11,483 bases of DNA. It comes from JACDAL01 sp035646635. Lineage in GTDB: Bacteria; Actinomycetota; CADDZG01; WHSQ01. The translations under genes and the position numbers were made by a program. Where the stretch lies: NCBI GenBank assembly GCA_035646635.1, contig DASRPA010000287.1, forward strand, positions 1-11,483, read 5' to 3'. Below the pieces are notes generated by a model. It ran no database searches, was not told the DNA's origin, and worked only from the letters and a program-made list of their open reading frames with translations. Shown in pieces: positions 1 through 6,086 of the stretch. Position 1 is the first letter of the stretch, and each line of letters begins with the position of its first letter.

Positions 1-1346
1 GCCGCCGCTACTACGAACGAAGTAAGCGATGCCCCGAGCCACGAATAGGCTGTCGGCAAATTCAGCCACTGACCCAACAGGCTCGTCATCCATCCCGACC
101 ACCATGAAACCGTCCCCGGATTGATCCAGTTGTAGGTCAAGAACCCAATCGCCCAGGCGGCAATCAGGGGCCAGTTAACGCCGCCCGCGTACCAGTACAC
201 ACCATCCCTTCGGTAGAGCGCCGCCACGTCGTAGCGCCCGCCACGCAACAGGTAATAGTGGGCAGCGAGCACCCCGAACAAGGGCACGAACAGCGCCCCG
301 AGCAACAACAGGAAGTTCTCGTACTGCACCAGGTTGACGACCAGCGCGAGCGCAGTGCAGATCACACCCACCAACAGGACCAGAAAGCGCTGCGGCGCCC
401 GCGGCACGATGTTCTGCACCGACACCGCTGTCGAGTACATATTGGCGAACGCCTCGTCGGTCTCATCCACCAGCAGGATCAGAAGAGCAACGAATCCCAC
501 CGGAATCGCCAGCATCGCTCCGATGAATCCCTCGGGATCGGTCGGATCACCACCCTGCCCGAGTACGAGCAAGACTCCGATCGTGAAGAACCACACGTGC
601 GCCACGAAGTAGCCGATTCCGGCTCCCCAGAACGCGGCCCCGCCCTTGCGGGCAAAACGAGAGTAGTCGGCGACCAGAGGTAACCACGAGATCGGCAACG
701 CTACCGACAGATCCACGGCCTGCCAGAAGTTCGGCCACCCTCCTTCACCGGTGCTTGACCAGAAGGCAGAGATCTCGAAGGTTGAAAGCATGTACCAAGT
801 TATGTATGCGCTCGACGCGATGACGGCCCACACCGCAAAGCGCCGGATCCACTGCCTCACGACCGCTACCGGCCCGCCGGCCGCCATGACCACGGATATC
901 ACCCCGAAGAGGATCACCCACACAGGGCGCGCCCCTACCCCAACTATCCGCTCGCTGATCGCCGCAGCCGCCGCCGCGATGATGAACAGCTCGAACGAAC
1001 CCCATCCGATGTTCTGCAGAACGTTGAAGATGGTGGGCACGTACGAGCCGCGTATGCCAAGGGGTGCGCGGTACAGGGCCATCGTCGGCACCCCGTTATC
1101 GGCCCCGATGCGAGCCGCGGTCGCCAGCATGAGGTTGCCGATCAACGCCCCAACGACTATGGCCACCAGCGCATCCCTGAAACTCAGCGCCGGAACGAAC
1201 AACGCCCCGACGACCGGCAGCAGAAGCGAGATGCCCAGATTGCCCCACAGCACACCCATATCGATGCCGCTGAAGACGCGCTTCTCGGCCGGAACCGGCT
1301 CGATGCCCCATGCAGGAACCTGCTCGATACGTTCGAGCACGCTCAT
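1..1346 (-). CDS. cytX: NCS1-family permease, CytX-like (predicted hydroxymethylpyrimidine/thiamine-precursor importer), C-terminus cut by window edge
   Basis: The frame reads open from ATG at 1346-1344 to the left edge, giving 448 complete codons without a stop, so the C-terminus is missing. The protein is strongly hydrophobic with about ten or more membrane segments, for example around residues 34-54, 58-78, 113-130, 142-156, 169-187, 239-262, 276-293 and 320-340. The stretch ISWLPLVADYSRFAR (219-233) is the sodium/substrate-site type motif of the NCS1 (purine/cytosine permease) family, in the form found in CytX-like members. A TPP riboswitch in its leader makes a thiamine precursor such as hydroxymethylpyrimidine the probable substrate; this is known of the CytX subgroup, not shown here. 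GGAGG at 1354-1358, seven bases before ATG, supports the start. It is divergent from the acetoin operon, whose E1 enzyme needs TPP. Other NCS1 substrates (cytosine, hydantoin) are less likely given the riboswitch. Confidence 0.87.
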   Translation of the reverse strand, partial: MSVLERIEQVPAWGIEPVPAEKRVFSGIDMGVLWGNLGISLLLPVVGALFVPALSFRDALVAIVVGALIGNLMLATAARIGADNGVPTMALYRAPLGIRGSYVPTIFNVLQNIGWGSFELFIIAAAAAAISERIVGVGARPVWVILFGVISVVMAAGGPVAVVRQWIRRFAVWAVIASSAYITWYMLSTFEISAFWSSTGEGGWPNFWQAVDLSVALPISWLPLVADYSRFARKGGAAFWGAGIGYFVAHVWFFTIGVLLVLGQGGDPTDPEGFIGAMLAIPVGFVALLILLVDETDEAFANMYSTAVSVQNIVPRAPQRFLVLLVGVICTALALVVNLVQYENFLLLLGALFVPLFGVLAAHYYLLRGGRYDVAALYRRDGVYWYAGGVNWPLIAAWAIGFLTYNWINPGTVSWWSGWMTSLLGQWLNLPTAYSWLGASLTSFVVAA

Positions 1347-1351
1347 GTGCT

Positions 1352-1466
1352 CACCTCCCTACGCCCGCGTTACCGGGATCAGGTTGAGGGCCCACTCAGG
1401 CCCTGCCTATGGGTCGCGGACGGCGTCGGCCCGCCTCTCAGCCCGGTTGCCCCGAGCTCCCCTGAT
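1352..1466 (-). promoter_or_regulatory. TPP riboswitch (THI box) controlling the CytX-like permease
   Basis: Read on the minus strand, the hallmark elements occur in order. A P3 helix AGCUCGG/CCGGGCU (1458-1452 with 1446-1440) has a five-base loop. The pyrimidine-sensing CUGAGA follows P3. After a long variable insert comes CAACCUGAUC, then a P5-like CCCG/CGGG hairpin, and the terminal GCGUAGGGA (to 1357). P2 can form between AGGG (1463-1460) and CCCU (1390-1387). The conserved GUAGGGA continues directly into the Shine-Dalgarno GGAGG (1354-1358), so ligand binding could close the ribosome binding site, and translational control is the simplest reading. I could not draw a convincing P1 helix by eye. 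The insert is longer than in the E. coli thiM aptamer. Confidence 0.93.
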
Positions 1467-1474
1467 TGCCGTCG

Positions 1475-1504
1475 AGTATAGGGCCGCCGGATTCGGAGTG
1501 TCCA
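1475..1504 (-). promoter_or_regulatory. Candidate sigma-70-type promoter for the riboswitch and permease
   Basis: On the minus strand, TGGACA (1504-1499) and TATACT (1480-1475) each match the consensus at five of six positions and are separated by 18 bases. Transcription would start near 1467, almost exactly at the first base of the aptamer, which is the expected arrangement. Predicted by eye only. Confidence 0.6.
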
Positions 1505-1508
1505 GCGG

Positions 1509-1538
1509 TTGACAAGCGTGCGGGTCTCCGAATAGATG
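1509..1538 (+). promoter_or_regulatory. Candidate sigma-70-type promoter for the aco operon
   Basis: A perfect TTGACA (1509-1514) is followed after 18 bases by TAGATG (1533-1538), a weak -10. The leader before the acoX TTG start would be about 35-40 bases. No sigma-54 element (GG-N10-GC type) is visible, unlike the AcoR/sigma-54 control known for aco operons in Bacillus and proteobacteria. The -35 box lies only 4 bp from the divergent -35 of the permease promoter. Confidence 0.45.
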
Positions 1539-1581
1539 TATGTGGTTCAGCCCCAGGTCGCGCACCGAGAGGAGATGGCGG

Positions 1582-2643
1582 TTGACCGACTGCCTGGTTG
1601 GTGTTGTCGCAAACCCTGCGTCGGGAAGAGACATCCGCCGCCTCGTCAGCGGCGCCTCAGTCTTCGACAACACCGAGAAGGGCTCGATGATCGTTCGCCT
1701 GCTGGGTGGCCTGGGTGCAGTCGCTGTGGATCGAGCCCTCTTGATGCCCGCCGGCGACGGCGTGGCGGAGAGCCTGCATCGCCACCTGCGGGGGCGGACG
1801 GGAATGCTCGCAGCGCAGCCACTCCCGGAAGTGGAGTTCCTCGACATCGCCCCGCAGGGGGACGCCGGCGACACGGCCCGCGCCGTGACCGCCATGGTCG
1901 AGCGGGGAGCCCGCGCAATCGCCGTCCTTGGCGGCGACGGCACGCATCGGATCGTGGCCAAGCACTGCCACGACGTTCCCCTATGTGCGCTGTCCACGGG
2001 GACCAACAACGCCTTCCCCGAGTTTCGGGAAGCCACCGTCGCGGGCCTCGCCGCGGGGCTGGTGGCCACCGGTCGGGTGGACTTCCGGGCCTCGTTACGA
2101 CGAGAGAAGCTCCTGTCGGTGGCGGTCTCAGGGGGTCGGATCGACCGCGCGCTGGTGGACGTTGCCCTCAGCACGGACCGCTGGATCGGCGCCCGCGCCC
2201 TGTGGCGCCCACAAGACCTGTCGGAGGCATTCGTGACGTTCGGCGACCCCTGCGCCGTGGGCCTGTCGGCCGTCGCAGGCCAACTCGACCCGACCGCGCG
2301 CAGCACGCCCTGGGGATTGCACCTGCGCTTTGCTCCGCCCGAACGAGCGGCGTCGGTAGTCACTGTCGCTATCGCCCCCGGACTCGTTACCGCCGTGGGG
2401 GTCGACGAGATCAGGCGATTGCAGCCGGGAGAAGTGGTTGAAACGACCATGCCGGGTGGCTGCGTGGCGCTCGACGGCGAGCGAGAGATCGAGCTTTCGG
2501 ACGGCGATCGCGTGAGCGTCACTCTTGGCGAGGGACCACTGGTGATCGACGTCGACAAGGTCATGGCGCAGGCCGCCGCACACCACTTGTTCAACGGTGC
2601 CGCGGCACGACTTCCATTGAACGGCAACACAAGCCACCACTGA
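1582..2643 (+). CDS. acoX: AcoX, NAD-kinase-like protein of the acetoin dehydrogenase operon
   Basis: A 353-residue protein of the ATP-NAD kinase / AcoX family. Residues 5-15 read LVGVVANPASG, the usual AcoX N-terminus. GGDGTHR (117-123) is the NAD-kinase-type nucleotide motif, and STGTNNAFPEFREATVAGLA (138-157) is the conserved AcoX segment. TTG at 1582 is chosen because GAGGAG (1569-1574) sits seven bases upstream and family homology begins right there; an in-frame ATG at 1540 lacks a ribosome binding site and would add 14 unrelated residues. AcoX regularly heads acoXABC operons, but its biochemical role is not settled; phosphorylation of NAD or of a related small molecule is an inference from the fold. 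It lies 16 bases upstream of acoA. Confidence 0.9.
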   Translation: MTDCLVGVVANPASGRDIRRLVSGASVFDNTEKGSMIVRLLGGLGAVAVDRALLMPAGDGVAESLHRHLRGRTGMLAAQPLPEVEFLDIAPQGDAGDTARAVTAMVERGARAIAVLGGDGTHRIVAKHCHDVPLCALSTGTNNAFPEFREATVAGLAAGLVATGRVDFRASLRREKLLSVAVSGGRIDRALVDVALSTDRWIGARALWRPQDLSEAFVTFGDPCAVGLSAVAGQLDPTARSTPWGLHLRFAPPERAASVVTVAIAPGLVTAVGVDEIRRLQPGEVVETTMPGGCVALDGEREIELSDGDRVSVTLGEGPLVIDVDKVMAQAAAHHLFNGAAARLPLNGNTSHH

Positions 2644-2659
2644 GAGAAGGAGGAGACAG

Positions 2660-3649
2660 TTGAGCACAACAGTTACCCGTGCAGACCAGGTAGGTGCCGA
2701 GCAATTGGCCTCTTGGTATCAGACCATGCGCACGATCCGCGAGTTCGAGGAGCGGGTACACACGGAGTTCGCCACCGGCGAGATCCCCGGGTTCGTCCAT
2801 CTATACGCGGGGGAAGAAGCGATCGCCGCCGGCGTGATGGCCCACCTGAATGAAGACGATTACATTGCGTCCACCCACCGCGGTCATGGTCATGCCATCG
2901 CCAAGGGCTGCGACGTAAAGGCCATGATGGCCGAGATCTACGGCAAGCAGACGGGGCTGTGCCACGGCAAGGGTGGCTCGATGCATATCGCCGATCTCGC
3001 TACCGGGATGCTCGGCGCCAACGGCATAGTCGGCGGGGGGCCTCCTCTGGTATGCGGAGTGGGGCTCTCGGCGAAGATCCGCGGCACGAAGCAGGTAGGG
3101 GTGTCTTTCACGGGCGATGGCGGCTCGAACCAAGGCACCACTCTCGAGAGCTTGAACCTCGCGGCAGCCTGGCACGTCCCGTGCGTATTCATCATCGAGA
3201 ACAACGGTTACGCCGAGGCCACCTCCAGCAACTGGTCCGTCCGGACGGACATCGCTAAACGCGCCGATGGCTTCGGCATGCCCGGCGTCGTCGTCGACGG
3301 ACACGATTTCTTTGCCGTATACGAAGCGGCCGGCGAAGCCATCCTTCGTGCGCGCGAAGGCGGCGGGCCGTCGTTGCTGGAAATGAAGGTCAACCGCTAC
3401 TTCGGACACTTCGAAGGGGACCAGCAGACATACCGGGCAGAGGGCGAGGTCGAGAATATCCGTGCGACGCGCGACTGCCTGATCGGGTTTCGCTCGCGCG
3501 TGCTGTCGGCGGGCCTCGTTAAGGAGGCCGCGCTCGACACCATCGATTCCGACGCTCGCAAGATGATCGACGAGGCCGTCGATGCAGCCAAAGCGGCCCC
3601 GTATCCAGACGTGTCCGAACTTCTGACCGACGTCTATCTCTCGTACTAG
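2660..3649 (+). CDS. acoA: Acetoin dehydrogenase E1 component, alpha subunit (TPP-dependent)
   Basis: A 329-residue E1-alpha of the 2-oxo-acid/acetoin dehydrogenase family. With AcoB it forms the alpha2beta2 enzyme that cleaves acetoin using thiamine diphosphate and passes the acetyl group to lipoyl-E2. The TPP/Mg signature is seen as GDGGSNQGTTLESLNLAA from 152, ending in ENN (180-182). HRGHGH (73-78) and CHGKGGSMH (101-109) are the other family blocks. The length is normal for AcoA and shorter than many pyruvate dehydrogenase E1-alpha chains. The start is TTG at 2660, with AAGGAGGAG (2647-2655) immediately upstream. The order after acoX and before an E1-beta and a lipoyl-hydrolase E2 makes acetoin, rather than pyruvate or branched-chain oxo-acids, the probable substrate. 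Confidence 0.92.
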   Translation: MSTTVTRADQVGAEQLASWYQTMRTIREFEERVHTEFATGEIPGFVHLYAGEEAIAAGVMAHLNEDDYIASTHRGHGHAIAKGCDVKAMMAEIYGKQTGLCHGKGGSMHIADLATGMLGANGIVGGGPPLVCGVGLSAKIRGTKQVGVSFTGDGGSNQGTTLESLNLAAAWHVPCVFIIENNGYAEATSSNWSVRTDIAKRADGFGMPGVVVDGHDFFAVYEAAGEAILRAREGGGPSLLEMKVNRYFGHFEGDQQTYRAEGEVENIRATRDCLIGFRSRVLSAGLVKEAALDTIDSDARKMIDEAVDAAKAAPYPDVSELLTDVYLSY

Positions 3650-3660
3650 GAGGCCGAATC

Positions 3661-4686
3661 ATGGCACGCAAGATCACGTACATGCAGGCGATCAACGAGG
3701 CCCTCGACCAAGAGATGACGCGCGACGAGACGGTCGTGGTGTTCGGCGAGGACGTGGTCGGGGGCACCGGCTCGCCGGGCGAAGACGATGCCTGGGGCGG
3801 CGTCCTCGGGGTCACCAAGGGCCTCAAGGCGAAGCACCCGAATCAGATCCTCGACACGCCGATCAGTGAGTCGGCATTCATAGGAGCCGCCGCCGGGGCG
3901 GCCTGCTCTGGGCTGCGCCCGGTCGCAGAGCTCATGTTCGTGGACTTCATGGGCGTCTGCTTCGATCAGATCTACAACCAGGCCGCCAAGTTTCGCTACA
4001 TGTTCGGCGGCAAAGCCCGGACGCCGTTGGTGATCCGTACCATGTGGGGCGCAGGGATCCGGGCGGCCAGCCAGCACAGTCAGAGCCTCTACCCGATCTT
4101 CACGCACGTCCCCGGACTCAAGGTCGCCATCCCGTCGAACCCGTATGACGCTAAGGGGCTGCTGATCGCCTCGATCCGCGACGACGACCCCGTGATCTTC
4201 TTCGAGAACAAAGTGCTGTACTCAGTCGAGGGCGACGTGCCCGAGGAAAGCTATGTAGTCCCTCTCGGTGAGGCAAACGTGGTGCGCGAGGGCGGCGACG
4301 TCACGGTCGTTGCGATTGGGCGGATGGTGTCGCTCGCCGAGCAGGCAGCCGAGGGGCTAGCTCAAGACGGCATCGAGGTGGAGATCATCGACCCGCGTAC
4401 GACGTCACCGCTCGATACCGACACGATCTTTGAAAGCGTCGAGAACACCGGGCGGCTGGTGGTCGTGGACGAGGCCAACCCCCGCTGCAGCCTGGCAGCC
4501 GACATCTCTGCCCAGGTGACTCAGGAATGCTTCTCGGCATTGAAGGCGGCGCCACAGATGGTGACCGCTCCGCACACGCCGCCGCCCTTTTCGCCCGTCC
4601 TCGAGGACGAGTACGTGCCGAGCGCCCAGCGAATTGCAGACGCCGTTCGGGAGACCGTCGGCGGCAGGGTCGGTCAGCCCGCGTGA
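3661..4686 (+). CDS. acoB: Acetoin dehydrogenase E1 component, beta subunit
   Basis: A 341-residue transketolase-type beta subunit. The N-terminal pyrimidine-binding domain (about 1-180) shows VVFGEDV (26-32), DTPISESAFIGAAAGAA (65-81) with the TPP-activating glutamate E70, and QHSQSLY (138-144) with a conserved active-site histidine. The C-terminal transketolase-C domain (about 200-330) shows VTVVAIG and EIIDPRTTSPLD. The gene starts at ATG 3661; AGGAGG (3648-3653) overlaps the acoA stop codon, so the two subunits are probably translated in tandem. It overlaps the next gene at its stop. Function follows from pairing with AcoA. Confidence 0.92.
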   Translation: MARKITYMQAINEALDQEMTRDETVVVFGEDVVGGTGSPGEDDAWGGVLGVTKGLKAKHPNQILDTPISESAFIGAAAGAACSGLRPVAELMFVDFMGVCFDQIYNQAAKFRYMFGGKARTPLVIRTMWGAGIRAASQHSQSLYPIFTHVPGLKVAIPSNPYDAKGLLIASIRDDDPVIFFENKVLYSVEGDVPEESYVVPLGEANVVREGGDVTVVAIGRMVSLAEQAAEGLAQDGIEVEIIDPRTTSPLDTDTIFESVENTGRLVVVDEANPRCSLAADISAQVTQECFSALKAAPQMVTAPHTPPPFSPVLEDEYVPSAQRIADAVRETVGGRVGQPA

Positions 4687-5801
4687 GTCTGGCAATCACC
4701 AAGGTCGGGATGCCGAAGTGGGGCCTGTCCATGAAAGTAGGACAGATTCTCGAATGGCTGGTGGATGAGGGCGCCACGGTCGATTCGGGTACCGAGATCG
4801 TCGAGGTCGAGACCGAAAAGATCGCGGGGGCCATCGAGGCCCCTGCGGCCGGGGTTCTGCGCCGCCGGGTAGCCGGCAGCGGCGAGAGCATCCCAGTAGG
4901 CGGTCTCGTCGCCGTGATCGCAGACGAGGCCACCTCGGACGGCGACATCGACGCGTTCGTCGCGGAGTTCCAGGCCAACTTCGTACCTCCTGAGGAGGGC
5001 GAGGAGGCCGGCCCTTCCACCGAGAAGGTCGAGATCGGCGGCATCTCACTTCGTTATCTGAGGTTGGGTGAGGGCGAGCCGGCTCTGGTGCTGCTTCACG
5101 GCTTCGGGGGCGATCTGAACAACTGGCTGTTCAACTCGCCGGCGCTCTCCGAGCACCGCACCGTCTACGCGTTGGACCTTCCCGGCCACGGCGGATCGAC
5201 GAAGATCGACGGTGGATTCAAGGACCTGGTCGATGCGGTCGCCGGATTCCTCGACGAGCTGGGCGTGGAGCGGGCACACCTCGCCGGTCACTCGATGGGC
5301 GGGGCGGTGGCGCTTCAGTACGCTCTCGATAATCCCGACCGGGTCGCGTCACTGGTTCTGATCGACAGCGCAGCTCTGGGCGACGAGATCAACGCCGACT
5401 ACATCAACGGCTTTCTCTCCGCCGCCAAGCGGCGCGAGCTGAAGGATGTGCTGAAGCTGTTGTTCGCGAATCCAGACTTGGTCACACGGCAGATGGTGGA
5501 CGAGGTGCTGAAGTACAAGCGCCTCGACGGAGTCAAGGAGGCGCTTGAAGCACTGGCGAGCGACCTGTTCCCGGAGGGCCGCCAGATGGTCGTACTAGCG
5601 TCGCGGCTTGGTGAGGTACAGGCCCCCGTGCTCGTCATCTGGGGTGCCGCGGATCGCATCTTGCCACTCGCTCATGCGCAGGGGTTGCCGGAAAACGTCC
5701 GCGTCGAGGTGCTCGACGGGCAGGGTCACTCGCCGCACATGGAGGCGGCCAACGAGGTAAACCGGTTGATAGGCAAGTTCCTGGACGAGGAGGGCGTCTG
5801 A
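4683..5801 (+). CDS. acoC: AcoC, acetoin dehydrogenase E2: lipoyl domain fused to an alpha/beta hydrolase domain
   Basis: A 372-residue two-domain protein. Residues 4-80 are a biotinyl/lipoyl domain with the modification loop VETEKIAGA, where K46 is the expected lipoyl-lysine. An acidic linker (about 82-113) follows, then an alpha/beta hydrolase domain (about 116-370). That domain has the oxyanion motif HGFGG (139-143), nucleophile elbow GHSMGG with S204, acid D324 in GAADRILP, and H349 in GQGHS, so the triad looks complete. This architecture, without the E3-binding domain and the usual chloramphenicol-acetyltransferase-like core, is the one known for AcoC. It should accept the acetyl group from E1 and form acetyl-CoA. 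The start is GTG at 4683, overlapping the acoB stop as GTGA. The frame is open further upstream, but the lipoyl homology begins only here. No E3 gene lies nearby. Confidence 0.9.
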   Translation: MSLAITKVGMPKWGLSMKVGQILEWLVDEGATVDSGTEIVEVETEKIAGAIEAPAAGVLRRRVAGSGESIPVGGLVAVIADEATSDGDIDAFVAEFQANFVPPEEGEEAGPSTEKVEIGGISLRYLRLGEGEPALVLLHGFGGDLNNWLFNSPALSEHRTVYALDLPGHGGSTKIDGGFKDLVDAVAGFLDELGVERAHLAGHSMGGAVALQYALDNPDRVASLVLIDSAALGDEINADYINGFLSAAKRRELKDVLKLLFANPDLVTRQMVDEVLKYKRLDGVKEALEALASDLFPEGRQMVVLASRLGEVQAPVLVIWGAADRILPLAHAQGLPENVRVEVLDGQGHSPHMEAANEVNRLIGKFLDEEGV

Positions 5802-5989
5802 TGCAGATCCCCAAAGAGATGGTCGTGGAGCGCATCCGCGCTCAGGCGGACGCCGACACGGCGTCGCGCGCGGAGTCGGAGCTGCCCGACAAGATCGACC
5901 CCGAAAACGACGCCGAGCTCCTGCGAAGCTTCGGGCTCGACCCGGCCGCTCTGGCCTCGGACACGCCCGGGTCGCCGGGCGTGGGCTGA
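5801..5989 (+). CDS. Small uncharacterised protein (62 aa) translationally coupled to acoC
   Basis: ATG at 5801 overlaps the acoC stop (TGATG) and is preceded by a strong Shine-Dalgarno, GAGGAGGG (5787-5794), six bases away. This argues for a real, coupled gene. The product is soluble and charged: residues 1-27 look helical (KEMVVERIRAQADADTASRA), a short acidic middle contains LPDKIDPENDAELL, and a Gly/Pro/Ser tail follows. I recognise no domain. The position at the end of the operon suggests a role with acetoin dehydrogenase, perhaps a small accessory or assembly factor, but this is speculation. The stop lies inside a possible terminator stem. Confidence 0.6.
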   Translation: MQIPKEMVVERIRAQADADTASRAESELPDKIDPENDAELLRSFGLDPAALASDTPGSPGVG

Positions 5990-6025
5990 CCTCGGCTTCT
6001 TGGAGCCCGCGGCCCCCGATCTTTT
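5980..6025 (+). terminator. Possible terminator of the aco operon
   Basis: CGTGGGCT (5980-5987) pairs with AGCCCGCG (6004-6011), 8 bp with one G-T wobble and a 16-base loop. CTTTT follows only at 6021-6025, ten bases after the stem. The gap and loop make it a weak intrinsic terminator, but its place at the end of the operon fits. Confidence 0.35.
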
Positions 6026-6030
6026 AGGGG

Positions 6031-6062
6031 CGCCTGAGTGCCGAAAACCGCACTCAGAGGCG
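6031..6062. terminator. Hairpin between convergent operons, possible bidirectional terminator
   Basis: CGCC + TGAGTGC (6031-6041) pairs with GCACTCA + GGCG (6050-6062), 11 bp with a two-base bulge and an eight-base loop. It lies midway between the two convergent gene ends. There is no U-tract directly after the stem on either strand, so termination may be weak or Rho-assisted, or the hairpin may protect 3' ends. Confidence 0.4.
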
Positions 6063-6086
6063 GTAAAAACGCGGGAGGGGTTAAAG

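Noticed and set aside
1347..1581. Sigma-54 (-24/-12) promoter for the aco operon, as in Bacillus and proteobacteria
   Set aside because: Searched by eye for GG-N10-GC with a TGGCAC/TTGCA-like context and found no credible match; a sigma-70-type TTGACA is present instead.
1407..2669. Long minus-strand open frame (about 420 codons) opposite acoX
   Set aside because: Composition is Arg/Ser/Pro/Thr-rich without family motifs, and the plus strand carries an unmistakable AcoX. It is a GC-rich antisense shadow.
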